A stretch of DNA of 64,000 nucleotides from Ursus arctos (GCF_023065955.2 NW_026622986.1:14161848-14225847), one strand, 5' to 3'. Counted from the stretch's first letter, positions 1-12,448 are shown. The notes: generated from the sequence alone by a model not told the origin. Translations and numbers: made by a program.

Positions 1-941
1 GTAGAGGGTGCCAGCATCCAGCTCCAGGGCTGGACACTGGGAGGCTGACATTTCCATTCTCATGCTCTAAAGTGGTGCGGAAAGCCTTCAGGGAACAAAA
101 GCCACATAGAGCAATCCGGAGCAGATGACTCAGCCCGGCCCCCCTGGCAAGGGCAGTGCAATACAGCCGGGGAAACGACCCCTGAGAATCAGCGCAGCAG
201 GCCCTTCCCTCAGAAAACCAGCAAGAACATCCCAGTAAGACCAAGTTTACAGAGCACACGGAACTGCAGAACTCCAGCACGAGGGGAAAATGCTATAAAG
301 AATTCCTGGCTTTTTCTCATGATTCCTTAATCTTTCCACTTTAATTTTCTATTTCCTTTTCATTTTCTTATTTTGGCAACTCGTTTTTTTCCCAACTTTT
401 TAAATTTTCATTTTTATACTTACGTTCTATCCTTTCATTGTATTTAACTTTATTTTTGCATATGTAGTTTCTCCTCACAAACAGACCAAAATACACCCAG
501 AGTCTAGTGTATTACTCTGTTCTCATCTCCTACCTGATTATATTCTTTCCCTTTTTTAATTTTTATTTTATTTACTTCTTTGGTTTCAGGTCTCTTCTGA
601 TTTATTAGGAGTATATTTCTCTGGGGTCATTGTTGCTAGTTTAGTATTTTGTGCTCTCGTTCATCTATTCTTCTATGGACAGAATGACTAGATGGAAAAA
701 CTCACCTCAAAGACGAGAACAAGAGGCAGTACTGACTGTCAGGGACCTAATCAGTACGGATATAAGTAAGATGGTGGAACTAGACTTCAAAATAACAATT
801 ATAAAGATACTAGCTGGGCTTGAAAAACGCACAGAAGACACTAGGGAATCCCTTTCTGGAGAAATAAAAGAAATAAAATCTTAAGAAATCGAAATCAAAA
901 GGCCATTAATGAGACACAATCATAAATGGAGGCTCTACTTC

Positions 942-1692
942 GGGAAAACCGTATGGAGGTTCCTCAAGACGTTAAAAATAGAGCTACCATATGACCCAGT
1001 CATGGTACGACAAGGATTTACCCCAAAGATGCAAACGTAGGGATCTGAAGGGGCACCTAGACACCAATGTCTACAGCAGCAATGTCCACAACAGCCAAAC
1101 TGTGGAAACAGCCCAAATGTCCATCAACAGATGAATGGATAAAGAAGATGTGGTATATATAAATACAATGGAATAGTACTCAGCCATGAAAAACCATGAA
1201 ATCTTACAATTTACTTGATGTAGATGGAAATGGAGGGTATTATCCTGAGAGAAATAAGTCAATCAGAGAAAGACAATTATCATATGGTTTCCTACCTATG
1301 TGGTATATGAGAAACAGTGCCGAGGATCATAGGGGAAGGGAGGGAAAACTAAATGGCAAGAAATCAGAGAGGGAGACAAACCATGAGAGGCTCTTAACTA
1401 TAGGAAACAAACTGAGATTTCCTGGAGGGGAGGTGGGTGGAGGTTGGGGTAACTGGGTGATGGGGCATGAAGGAGGGCACGTGATGTGTAGAGCACTGGG
1501 TGTTAAACACAACTGATAATTAACTGAACACTACATCTGAAACTAATGATATATCATGTGTCAGATAACTGAATAGGAATTTTTAAAAAATTTATCACAT
1601 ACATAATGGGTAAGGTGAAATAAAACACTATTTGCTTATCTTTTCCAGACTTTTTGAGCTATAATTAACTAACAAAAATGATATATTTAAAA
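942..1692 (+). mobile_element. 5'-truncated L1 tail nested in ORF1 of copy A
   Basis: Typical L1 3' sequence (TATGGAGGTTCCTCA, then ACAGATGAATGGATAAAGAA, then the GGGAAGGGAGGGAAAA purine-rich tract) interrupts ORF1. The duplicated site is about TGGAGGCT-TAACT on both sides (near 928 and 1704). The usual L1 end is near 1570. About 115 further bases precede the second target copy and may be a 3' transduction. Confidence 0.7.
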
Positions 1693-3530
1693 TTTTAAAA
1701 ATTGGAGGCTGTAACTGCTAGGAGAAATGAGGCAGAAAGGACAAGTAGAGATATGAAGACAAAATGAGGGAGAATAAAGAAGCTGAGAAAAAAGAAACGA
1801 CTGGATCACGAGGGGAGAATTCGAGAGATAAGTGATACCATAAAGCAAAACAATATTAGAATAATTGGGATCCCAGAAGAGGAAAGAGGAGGTGGCAGAA
1901 GGTATATTTGAGAAATTACAGCAGAGAACTTCCCTAATCTGGGAAGGAAACAGGTATTTAAATCCAGGAGGCACAGAGAACCCCCTCCAACATCAATAAA
2001 AATAGGTAAACAGCTCGACATACAGTAGTGAAGCTTGCAAATTTCAGAGACAAAGAGAAAATCCTGAAAGCAGCTCGGGACAAGAGGTCCTTAACCGACA
2101 AGGGTGAAAACATAAGGCTGGTGGGCAGGCCTGTCCACACAGAGCTGGCAGGCCAGAAAGGACGGGCATGATATATTCAATGTGCTAAATGGTAAAAATA
2201 TGCAGCCAAGAACACATTATCCAGCAAGGCTGTCATTCAAAATAGAAGGAGAGATACAGAGTTTCCAGGACAAACAGAACCTAGAAAATTTGTGAGCACT
2301 AAACCAGCCCTGCAAGAAATATTAAAGGGGATCCTTGAAGCCAAGTGAGAGCAACAAAGTAACACAGACCAGAAAGGAACAGAGACAATATACAGAAACA
2401 GTGACATTATAGATAATACAATGGCACTAAATTCATATCTTTCAACAGTGACCCTGAATGTAAATGGGTCAAAAGCCCCAATCAACAGACACAGGGTATC
2501 AGATTGGATAAAAAAGCAAGGCCCATTGATAGGCTCTCTGCAAGAGACTCGTTTTAGACCCAAGGACACCTCCCGATTGAAAGTGAGGAGGTGCAAAACC
2601 ATTTATCATGCTAATGGACATCAAAAGAAAGCTGGGGTAGCAATCCTTATATCAGACAAATTAGATTTTAAACCACAGACTGTAATAAGAGATGAGGAAG
2701 GACACTATCATAATTAAAGGGTCTATCCAACAAGAAGATCTAACAATTGTAAATATTTATGCCCCTAACATGGGGGCAACCTACTATATAAACCAATTAA
2801 TAACAAAATTAGAGAAACACATCAATGATGATACAATAATAGTAGGTAGGGGACTTTAACGCCCCACCCGCTGCAATGGATAGATCACCTAAGCAAAAGA
2901 TAACAAAGAACAAGGGCTTTGAATGACACACTGGACCAGATGGACTTCATGGATATATTCAGAGCATTTCATCCTAAAGCAACAGGATACACATTCTTCT
3001 CAGGTGCACATGGAACACTCTCCAGAGTAGATTTTCACACACTGGGTTCAAATCAGGACTCAACCAGGGCAAAAAGATGGAGATTATGCCATGCATATTT
3101 TCAGAACACAATGCTTTAAAATTTGAACTCGGTCAGAAGAAAAAATTTGGAAGGACACAAATACATGGAGGTTCAAGAGCATCCTACTAAACAATGAATG
3201 GGTCAACCAGGAAATTAAAGAAGAATGAAAAGAATTCATGGAAACAAAGGAAAATGATAACACAACTGTTCAAAACCCATGGGATGCAGCAAAAGCGGTT
3301 CTCAGAGGGAAGCATAGAGCAATGCAGGTCTTTCTCAAGAAACAAGAAAGGTCCTAAATACACAACCTAACCTTACACCTAAAGGAGCTGGAGAAAAAAC
3401 AGCAATTAAAGCCTAAATGCAGCGGGAGAAGAGAATTAATAACGACCAGAGCAGAAATCAATGAAATTGAAACCAAAAGAACAGTAGAACACAGCAACAA
3501 AACTGGGAGCTGGTTAAGAATTAGTAAGAT

Positions 3531-3729
3531 CAGGGCTCCTGCGTGGCACAGTGGTTAAGCGTCTGCCTTCGGCTCAGGGCGTGATCCCAGCATTGTGGGA
3601 TCGAGCCCCACATCAGGCTCCTCTGCTATGAGCCTGCTTCTTCCTCTCCCACTCCCCCTGCTTGTATTCCCTCTCTCGCTGGCTGTCTCTATCTCTGTCA
3701 AATAAATAAAATCTTAAAAAAAAAAAAAA
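3531..3729 (+). mobile_element. CAN-SINE in ORF2 of L1 copy A
   Basis: Complete tRNA-Lys-type SINE with a poly(A) tail, flanked by AATTAGTAAGAT at 3519-3530 and 3731-3742. The same SINE at the same site occurs in L1 copy B (32722-32921). Confidence 0.93.
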
Positions 3730-4480
3730 GAATTAGTAAGATTGATAAACCCCTGGCCAGACTTAGCAAAAAGAAGAGAGAAAGGATCCAAATAAATAAA
3801 TCACGAATGAAAGAGGAGAGATCACAACCAGCACCAAGGAAATACAAACAATTTTAAGGAACATAGTAGGAACAACTACAGGCCAACAAACTAGGCAATC
3901 TGGAAGAAATGGATGCATTCCTAGAGACGTATAAACTACCAAAACTGAAACAGGAAGAAACAGAAAACCTGAACAGTCCCGTAACCAGCAAGGAAAATTG
4001 AAGCAGTTATCAAAAATCTCCCAACAAACAAAACTCCAAGGCTGATGGCTTCCTTGGGGAGTTCTACCAAACATTTAAAGAGGAATTAATACCTATTCTT
4101 CTGAAGCCGTTTCAAAAATATAGAAATGGGAGGAAAACGTCCAAACTCTTCCTATGACACCAGCATTACCTTGATCCCCAAACCAGACAAACACCCCACC
4201 GAAAAGGAGAATTACAGACCAATATCCCTGATGAACACGGACACAAAAACTCTCACCAAGATACTAGCCAACAGGATCCATCAGTACATTAAAAGGATTA
4301 TTCACCACAACCAAGTGGGATTTATTCCTGGGCTGCAAGGATGGTTCAACATCCGCAAATCAATCAATGTGATATGCTACTTTAAGGAAAGAAAGGACAA
4401 GGACCACTTGATCCTCTCGATAGACACAAAAAAGCAACTGACAAAGTACAGCATCCTTTCTTGATTAAAATTCTTCACGG

Positions 4481-4682
4481 GGGTGCCTGGGTGGCACAGC
4501 GGTTAAGCGTCCGCCTTCAGGTCAGGGCGTGATCCCGGCATTCTGGGATCGAGCCCCACATCAGGTTCCTCCGTGATGAGCCTGCTTCTTCCTCTCCCAC
4601 TCCCACTGCTTGTGTTCCCTCTCTCGCTGGCTGTGTCTATCTCTGTCAAATAAATAAATAAAATCTTTAAAAAAAAAAAAAA
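4481..4682 (+). mobile_element. CAN-SINE in ORF2 of L1 copy A, not in copy B
   Basis: Complete SINE with head GGTGCCTGGGTGGCACAGCG and AATAAATAAAATC tail. The target duplication is about TTCTTCACGG/CTCTTCACGG. Copy B has an empty site near 33667. Confidence 0.93.
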
Positions 4683-6424
4683 CTCTTCACGGTGCAGGGA
4701 TAGATGGAACAGAACCTCAAGATCATAAAAGCCATCTTCAAAAAGCCCACAGGGAATATCATTCTCCATGGGGAAGAAACGAGGGCTTTTCCCTAAGGTC
4801 GGGAGCACGGCAGGGATGTCCACTCTCACCACTGTTGTTCAACATAGTACTAGAAGTCCTAGCCTCAGCAATCAGATAACAAAAAGAAATAAAAGGCATC
4901 CGAATCCGCAAAGAAGTCAAACTCGCACTCTTTGCAGACGACGTAATACTCTATGTGGAAAACCCAAAGACTCCACCCCAAACTTGTTAGAACTCATACA
5001 GGAATTCTGCAAACTGGCAGGATAGAAAATCAGTGCACAGACATCAGTTGCATTTCTATAGACTAACGAAGAGACAGAAGAAAGAGAAATTAAGGAGTCA
5101 AACCCATTTACAATTGCACCAAAACCCGTAAGATTAGAAATCAGAAATAAACCTAACCAAAGAGGCAAAGGCTCTGTACTCTCAAAACTCTAGAACACTC
5201 ATGAGAGAAACTGAGGAAACCACAAAGAAATGGAAATACATTCCTCGCTCATGGACTGGAAGAACAAATATTGTTAAAATGCTATGCCACCTAGAGCAGT
5301 CTATACCTTCAATCCAATCCCTATCAAGATACCATCAACTTTTTTCACAGAGCTGGAACAAATAATCCTAAAATTTGTATGGAACCAGAAAAGAACCTGC
5401 ATAGCCAAAGGAATGTTGAAAAAGAAAACCAAAGCTCGTGGCATCACAATTCCGGATTTCAAGCTCTGTGACAAAGCTGTAATCATCAAGACAGTATGGT
5501 ACTGGCACAAAAACATTCTGTTTCTTTGGCCAATGAAACACAATAGAGACCCCAGAAATGGACCCTCAACTCTATGGTCAACTAATCTTTGACAAAGCAG
5601 GAAAGAACAGCCAGTGGAAAAAAGACAGTCTCTTCAACAAATGGTGTTGGGAAAATTGGACAGCCACATGCAGAAGAATGAAACGGGACCATTTTCTTAC
5701 ACCATACACAAAAATAGACTCAAACTGGATGGAAGACCTAAGTGGGAGACAGGAACCCATCAAAATCCTAGAGGAGAACATAGGCAGCCACCTCTGTGAC
5801 CTCAGCCGCAGCAACTTCTTGCTAGACAGGTCTCCAAAGGCAAGGGAAACAAAGACTTCATCAAGATAAAAAGCTTTTGCACAGCAATGGAAGCAGTCGC
5901 TGGCACCAAAAGACAACCACGGAATGGGAGACGATATTTGCAAACGACATATCAGTTAGAGGGCTAGTATCCAAAATCTATAAAGAACTTATCAAACTCA
6001 ACACCCAAAAAACAAATAATCCAGGCAAGAAATGGGTGGAAGACGTGAACACACATTTCTCCAAAGAAGACATACAAATGGCCAAAAGACACATGAAAAA
6101 ATGCTCACCATCACTCGGCATCGGGGAAATGAATACAAATCAAAACCACAATGAGATTTCACTTCACACCAGTCAGAATGGCTAAAATGAGCAAGTCAGG
6201 AAACGACAGATGTTGGCAGGGATGCAGAAGAAGGGAACCCTCTTACACTGTTGGTGGGAATGCAAGCTGGCACGGCCACTCTGGAAAACAGTATGGAGGT
6301 TCCTCAGAAAGTTGAAAATAGAGCTACCCAACGACCCAGCAATTGCACTAGTAGGGATTTATCCCAAAGATACAAATGTAATGATCTGAAGGGGCACCTG
6401 CACCCCAATGTTTATAGCAGCAAT

Positions 6425-6609
6425 TTTATTTTGAGAGATAAAGAGAGAGAGAGCGGGAGCACAAGTGGGAGGAGGAACAGAGGGAGTGGAAGCAGCAGAC
6501 TTCCCACTGAGCAGACAGCCTGAAGTGGGCGGGGCTCTATCCCAGGACCCTGGAATTATGACCTGAGCTGAAGGCAGGCACTCAACTGACTGAGTCCCCA
6601 GGAACCCCA
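6425..6609 (-). mobile_element. CAN-SINE, older, reverse orientation
   Basis: Reverse-complement SINE: GA-rich tract, CCCAGGACCCTGG, ACCTGAGCTGAAGGCA, ending CCAGGAACCCC. It abuts the broken 3' side of L1 copy A. Confidence 0.85.
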
Positions 6610-6710
6610 GTACCCTACTTTAGACCTCATTTTGGGCATTCAATGAGAGGATACCTTTTATAAGAAAGGTCTAAGAAAGAATATTCTAGATGGGAATACT
6701 TGTAATATAC

Positions 6711-6966
6711 AGTTGATCCTTGACCAACATGGGTTTGAACTGTGCAGGTCTACTCGACTTACACGTAGACTTTTTTTGATACAATATGTATTAGTGTATT
6801 TTCTCTTCCTGCTGTTTTTCCCGGTAACATTTTTTTCTCTAGTTTATTTTAGGGTGAGAATATAGTATATAACACATGTAATGTACAAAACATGGGTTAA
6901 TGGACTATTTATGTTATCGGTAAGGCTTCCAGTCACCAGTAGGCTATTAGTAGTTTAGTTTTTTGG
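6711..6966. mobile_element. DNA transposon fossil (Tigger/mariner-like, family uncertain)
   Basis: The stretch beginning CAGTTGATCCTTGACCAACA and containing TTTGAACTGTGCAGGTC, TTACACGTAGAC and GTTATCGGTAAGGCTTCC is a widespread old mammalian cut-and-paste element fragment. I recognise the sequence class but not its exact name. It is non-coding. Confidence 0.6.
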
Positions 6967-6967
6967 G

Positions 6968-7475
6968 TTCCACGTGTAAGGGAAATCATATGGTATTTAC
7001 CTTTCTCTGAGTTATCTCACTTAGCATAATACTAGTTCTTATTTTTTTTTAAGATTTTTTAAATTTATTTATTCGACAGAGATAGAGACAGCCAGCGAGA
7101 GAGGGAACACAAGCAGAAGGAGTGGGAGAGGAAGAAGCAGGCTCATAGCGGAGAAGCCTGATGTGGGGCTCGATCCCACAAGCATAATACTAGTTCTACC
7201 AATGTCACAAATGGCAAGATCCCATTCTTTTTTATAGCTGACTAATATTTCACTGTATACATATAACACATCTTCTTTATCCATTCATCTGTTGATGGAC
7301 ACTGAGGTTGCCTCCATCCTTTGCTTATTGTAAATAATGTTTCAAAAAAACATAGGGGTGCGTACAACTTTTCGAATTAGTGTTTTCATTTTCTTTGGGT
7401 AAATGCCAGTAGTGGAATTACTGAATTGTACTGTATTTCTATTTTTAATTTTTTGAGAAACCGTAACACTTTTTG
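6968..7475 (-). mobile_element. L1 3' fragment, reverse orientation, split by a SINE
   Basis: Reverse complement of L1 tail (TATCTCACTTAGCATAAT, CATCTTCTTTATCCATTCAT, TTTGGGTAAATGCCAGTAG), interrupted at 7040-7180. Confidence 0.8.
7040..7180 (-). mobile_element. CAN-SINE, 5'-truncated, with perfect target duplication
   Basis: Reverse-orientation SINE lacking its tRNA-like head. Flanked by an exact 17-base duplication AGCATAATACTAGTTCT at 7023-7039 and 7181-7197, so it is a genuine truncated insertion. Confidence 0.9.
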
Positions 7476-7479
7476 ACCA

Positions 7480-9260
7480 TAACATTATATTCCGGCCTTA
7501 TAAAATGAATAATCTGACAACATTACAAGACAGGCCTTGTAAAATTAGTAACTCAATACCACTTGATGGGAGAAGCTTTTATTGAAGCATTTTATAATAC
7601 CATTAATAAATACTATGTAAGATATAAACCACTTTTTATACGGTGTGACTTAAAGAACTATCAAGGTAATGTTATTATCTTTTCCCCCAAAAGCTCTTTT
7701 CCTAAATATTTACTTCTGGGACCTGTGTTTATTTCCAGGTGAGAACTGTGTTTAGATGGTAGAAACAGCTTGAGGTCCATTAATAAAGAGAACACATTTG
7801 CAATTTTATTTATACTTTTCCATTTATCAAAAACATAGGAGGTTAAGAAAATTATACACAGAAAAACAATGTACAATGTATCAGCAAATTTTAATCCAAA
7901 GAATTATTAACTAGAAGGATTTTCTCATAAGTGTCAGGTTTCAAACTATCGCCCATAGAAATCTAAGGTTCCACTGGGGACACAGCAGGATTGAGGGACA
8001 AGGAAGTCTACAGGTGTAGTCTCATCTCTCCTTTAGCTAAAGAGCTCTACTTGTCTCTGTTTTATATAATACAGTTTAATGCAAAAAAAAATTAAGTTCT
8101 ATTTTTTGAAAAAAAATTTTTTTCCAATGGTATGGAAGTCACTAACTTAGTCAAAGTTCCTAATTTCACAGAGGAGACAAAAAGGCCTCAGAGAGATTGT
8201 AGTTTGCCTGAGGTCAAAAACCCACCTAGTTGCAGGCCAGGAATGTGCTAATTTAGGTCTTACTGAGCCTAGAGTTTTATGCCAATTACTTCCCCATAGT
8301 CAGGAAAAACACATGTGTTTTTAAGGATAACTCAGAGAAAATGAATATATAAAACTTTGTCATGTGGCTCAATAACGTTTAGGCATTAGGCACAACATAA
8401 CTTTCTAACTAAATTATAAATGTTGAAGTCATGAACAAACATAAAAGAACAGAAGTTATCTTAACTCCTATTAGTAACAGTCAATATACTCAATTTATAA
8501 GCACAAAGTTTTTTAACCACAGGACAGGGAACTTGAAGGAGAAAATCTTTAGTTGAACCAAAGAACCTGAAGCTGAGGAAATTCTTCCTTGAAAGAATTA
8601 TTCATTTCCTTCAAATAAAACTTGGTTTTAGCAAAATCAACCAATAAATGAGTTACCTGTGTTGTGAGTTATTTATAGCAAAATTTAAAACACAAAACAG
8701 ATTTCTCCTTACCATCTAGCATGCCCTGTCCGACCTCTCATCATTAGTTGGTATGTACAAAAGACATGACTAACTTTAATTACAATTGAAGTCCAGTCAG
8801 AAATTATAGGTAAATCTTCATTTCCATGTGAGGACTTTTCTCTACCTTCCTCACGACAGGAAGGGAGATGTACCTAATGGGTGAATTGGGGAGAAGGCAC
8901 TAAGCAGTGCGTACGTGGTTGCAAATCTCTTCTCTGAAAAGATGTGCCTGCCACAGTAACATCAATTCAGGCCTGTTCTCATCTTTTTGGGATGGGCATC
9001 TAACATTTGTTCCCCCCGTTTACAACTGTGTGCGGAAGTGCCTAATTTGGGATAAAGTATTGGGAAGCTCACTGTGGCTACATGCCTAAACCACATCCTC
9101 CAATTTGTTAGTATGTATCGGTAATAAAGTTACTAAGCTTATCTCCATCTGCCTGACTCCTGTGTTCTCAACTTAGAAAAAGAAGAGCAACGCCATCTGC
9201 CACCTACCCCACCACAGTTCCAAGAAAAATGGCCAGACAACACTTAGAAATGCTTTCTTC
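7480..9260. other. intron or intergenic sequence, no gene recognised
   Basis: AT-rich sequence with many stops in all frames. I see only a MIR-like piece in it. The remaining 3' exons of ANKRD26 were looked for here and not found. Confidence 0.5.
8150..8285 (+). repeat. MIR-like ancient SINE fragment
   Basis: The order TTTCACAGAGGAGACAAAAAGGC, AGAGAGATTGTAGTTTGCC, AGGTCA...AGTTGCAGGCCAGGAATG resembles the core and 3' part of MIR. Diverged. Confidence 0.5.
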
Positions 9261-9269
9261 CTTGACTTC

Positions 9270-10550
9270 ATAACGAACATTCATTGTTCAAAGCCACATA
9301 CTTTAAAGAGGGAAAAAGTTGACAAGAACAATTTCTGAAGCAAACATAGAAAGTCAGACAGAATGAGGAGACAGAGGAATATGTGCCAAATGAAAGACCA
9401 ATACAAGGCTTCAGAAAAATAACTAAATGAAAAAGAGATAGGTTATCTACCTGATAGAGTTCAAAGTAATGGTCATAAAGATGCTCAGCAAACTTGGGAG
9501 AAGAATGGATGGATTCAGTGAGAACTCCAAGAAAGAGAAAATATAAAGAAGAACCAATCAGAGCTGAAGAATACAATAACTGCAATGAAAAATACACCAG
9601 AGGGAATCACCAGCAGAGTAAAAGCTGCAGAAGAACAGATGAGTGATCTGCAAGATAGGGTAGTAGAAACGATCCAAGCCAAAAAGAAAAAAGAATTTTA
9701 GAAATGAGGATAGGTTAAGGGACCTCCTAGAATCACGCCCCGCATCAGGTCCCCTGCTCAGGGAGCCTACTTCTCCCTCTCCTTCTCCCTCTGGCCCTCC
9801 CCTCCCACTTGTGTTTGCTCTCACTTGCTCTGCTCTCTCTCTCTCAAAAATAAACAAGAAAAGAAAAGAAAAGGCCATAACTTTAAGTAAGAAAATTACA
9901 AGAGAAAGAGTTTTATTGGTACAAGCAAACATACAGTAAAGGTAATAGAGCAATCACTTTTATAAAGCCAGTATGAAGGTTAAAAGACAAAAGTAGTAAT
10001 ATCAATTATATCTACAGTAATTAGCTTAGGGACACACAAAATAAAAAGATGTAAACTAAGACATCAACTACATAAAACAAGGAGGGGTGTAAAATTTAGT
10101 GTTTATAAAATGAGTTTGAACTTAAACATCAACTTAAAAGAGACCGCTATATACATAGGATGTTACATATGAACTTCATGGTGGTCACAAACCAAAAATC
10201 TATAATCGATAAACAAAAAAGAAAAAGAAAGGCATCCAAGCATAACACTAAAGAAAGTCCTCAAATTAGAAGGGAAGAGAGCAAGACAATAAGGAAGCCG
10301 AATGAAAGACCAAGATTGAGGCCTCATTTATCCTGAGCCTATGCTACTTTTGTCCACATCAATAAGACCATGAATATACCATCAAAACCATAAACCTATG
10401 TGCATTGATTGAAATGGATATTTTAATAACAATGATACACAATGGAAACTAGCTGCTATTCAAAGACTCCCTATCATACTCATCTTAGTCATCAATCACC
10501 AACTTAAGTGATGGCAAGGTAGATACGTGTGAACTTCATTTTAAAAATTC
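9270..10550 (+). mobile_element. ancient L1 (L1M-type) ORF1 and 5' fragments
   Basis: ORF1-like sequence at 9330-9720 (GAAGAACAGATGAGTGATCTGC) and 5' L1M-like sequence at 9870-10500 (GACACACAAAATAAAAAGATG). Diverged, no open frame. A truncated SINE lies between the two parts. Confidence 0.5.
9730..9872 (+). mobile_element. CAN-SINE, 5'-truncated
   Basis: Begins within the B-box-like part (ATCACGCCCCGCATCAGGT) and ends with a CT-rich tract and AAATAAACAAGAAAAG tail. Confidence 0.85.
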
Positions 10551-10557
10551 AAATTGT

Positions 10558-10732
10558 GGGGCACCTGGGTAGCTCAGTCAGTTAAGCGTCTGACTCTTGA
10601 TTTTGGCTCCGGTCATGATCTCAGGGTCATGAGACTGAGCCGTGCATCAGGCTCCTCACTGACCATGGAGCCTGCTTACCCTCTGCCCCTCACCCCGTGC
10701 TTGCACTGCCATTCTCTCCTTTAAAAAAAAAA
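10558..10732 (+). mobile_element. CAN-SINE
   Basis: GGGGCACCTGGGTAGCTCAG head through a short poly(A) tail. Confidence 0.92.
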
Positions 10733-11189
10733 TCAAATATTTGCTTGATTTAGCTATTTAGAAAATGCTCTACAATTGCTCAGCAAGACATTTTGTAAAA
10801 ATTGAAACAAGTGCTATAAGTAAAAAAAGATGCTGTAAGTAAGAAAGCAATAAAGGATGTACTCTCCTGTAAGAAAATGCCAAAAATTTTAACTTAAAAA
10901 GAAAAATTAATCTTTTTAGGATTATAAGTTTATGTAATTCATAAAAGAACTTTTCATGGATTCTTCCAAATAATTAACATCCATATGGGATTGTTTGGAC
11001 TCTAATCATTCACTTACGCATATGGGTGGAAAAAATTGGTAACAGCAAACTTTAAAATTGTTATAAACCATTGTCAACCAGAAAATAAGTCAAGGTATCT
11101 AAGTGTACATTTGGTTAATGAGCAATAATATTTACTTTCTAAAATTGAATTTCAGTGTAACTTTTCAAGAAATATAAAATGTGTCACTT

Positions 11190-11587
11190 TTGGGGTGGCT
11201 CAATCGGTTAAGAGTCCGACATTTTTTTTTTAAGATTTTATTTATTTATTTGACACAGAGAGGGACAGCCAGTGAGAGAGGGAACACAAGCAGGGGGAGT
11301 GGGAGAGGAAGAAGCAGGCTCCCAGAAGAGCATGGAGACCAATGTGGGTCTCAATCCCAGAACCCCGGGATCACGCCCTGAGCCGAAGGCAGATGCTTAA
11401 TGACTAAGCCACCCAGGTGCCCCAAGTGTCCGACTCTTGATTTCAGCTCAGGTCATGATCTCAGGGTCGTGAGACTGAGCCCTACATAGGGTTCCATGCT
11501 CAGCGGGGAGGGAGTCTGCTTGAGAGTCTCACTCTCTCTCTCCCTCTTGTGCACTCTCTCTCTAAAATAAATAAAATCTTTAAAACA
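11190..11587 (+). mobile_element. CAN-SINE split by a second, inverted SINE
   Basis: The head (11190-11220) and the rest (11424-11587) of one plus-orientation SINE are separated by the insertion at 11221-11423. AGAGTCCGAC/AGTGTCCGAC is the target duplication. Confidence 0.9.
11221..11423 (-). mobile_element. CAN-SINE nested inside another SINE
   Basis: Complete reverse-orientation SINE beginning with a T tract and ending GCCACCCAGGTGCCCC. Inserted in the SINE at 11190-11587. Confidence 0.93.
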
Positions 11588-11835
11588 ATAATAAAATATG
11601 TCAGTTTAATTATATTTATTGAATAAAGTTATCTCTTGAAAGTAAGAGCTCCAGGAACAACAACAACAAAAAAATCACAAATTTTCTGTCTCATTTCCTT
11701 ATTAGCACAAATAATTATGTCTTTTACTAGTGTGTATAAGTCAGTTAAACAACTCAGGATTTCACCAAATTAAAAATAAAAATTATATCAGAAATCTGAA
11801 ACCCAAGGAAAAAAAGATAAGACTATATAACTAAC

Positions 11836-12064
11836 CTTCAATAAGTAACTCTCGATGCCATTATTTGAAGGCCACGAGCTTGAGGGTGGAATCATGACAT
11901 TCTCTCTTGGAGCAACATGTCTATCGAGAGGTAATCTATTACTGATATTTCTGACGTAAGGCAGTTCCAAGACAGGACTCATAGTAACAGTGTGAAGGAA
12001 GTTCCTTTTCTGCTGTTTTTCCACTAGAAGTTTGGTTCTGATCTCTGCCAGCCTCTCATTAGTC
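11836..12064 (-). CDS. ANKRD26: ANKRD26 exon 15 (leftmost exon seen)
   Basis: This exon has 229 bases, acceptor CTTAACAG and donor TTGAAG|GTTAGT. One base completes the arginine codon. It then encodes 76 residues beginning TNERLAEIRTKLLVEKQQKR and ending SNNGIESYLLK, the conserved region just before the human C terminus. It is open and ends in phase 0. The remaining human C-terminal exons (QELEK...LKEAAAE type) were looked for to the left and not found, so they probably lie beyond position 1 or are lost. Confidence 0.88.
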
Positions 12065-12448
12065 CTGTTAAGATTACAAAACACAATGCTTAGTATTTCA
12101 TTTCTCCCCAAATCACTCCTAAATGACGTGTATTTTTTTTAAGTTTCCATAATAGTAAACAGAACATGCCCTTAAATGGTGTTTTAACACTGAAAATGTG
12201 ACAGAGAAGACCTACTACATATATTATAGGTTTAAAATTGTTCTAAATAAGTACATATATTTCTTGGGACTCCTAACTAACAAGTAATTCAAAATAAGGA
12301 GGGAGAGAAATGGCTATCAGTGATATACACGGCTTAATAGGTAATAATTGCTGCCCTCCAGAATGGCAGTACTTACGAGACTCTTGAGGAAGCCATTACA
12401 CATACTTATATTTAGTAAACACTTTAGAGATATAAAAATAAACCACCC

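Larger units (their letters stand above)
1..6424 (+). mobile_element. L1 LINE copy A, nearly full length, inactive
   Basis: The 5' region (1-300) is GC-richer. An ORF1 start lies near 675-884 (RMTRWKNSPQRREQ). ORF2 pieces follow: endonuclease start at 2421 (LTLNVNG-like, QETRFRPKDT, KKAGVAILISDK), EYTFFS-like TGYTFFSGAH near 2985, reverse transcriptase [20 protein letters not shown] near 4158, FADD-type bases near 4935, and the C-terminal KIFVWNQKR-like and WCWENW segments 5284-5870. The reading frame is broken many times, including by a 2-base loss near 2707 and a 4-base gain near 2850. Two SINEs and another L1 tail are inserted. The 3' end is missing, with a SINE starting at about 6425. Confidence 0.9.

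Noticed and set aside
1196..1516. A 106-codon ORF on the plus strand
   Set aside because: It lies in the purine-rich non-coding 3' region of an L1 tail, and equivalent ORFs appear in other L1 tails here (for example 20191-20409).
3531..3729. tRNA-like sequence at SINE heads
   Set aside because: The heads derive from tRNA but lack an intact cloverleaf and are part of SINEs, so no tRNA gene is called here or at the other SINEs.
8520..8600. Weak resemblance to the ANKRD26 C-terminal segment (ACTTGAAGG...AGAACCTGAAGCTGAGGAA)
   Set aside because: It is on the plus strand, opposite to the gene, has no splice borders and the match is short. Treated as chance.
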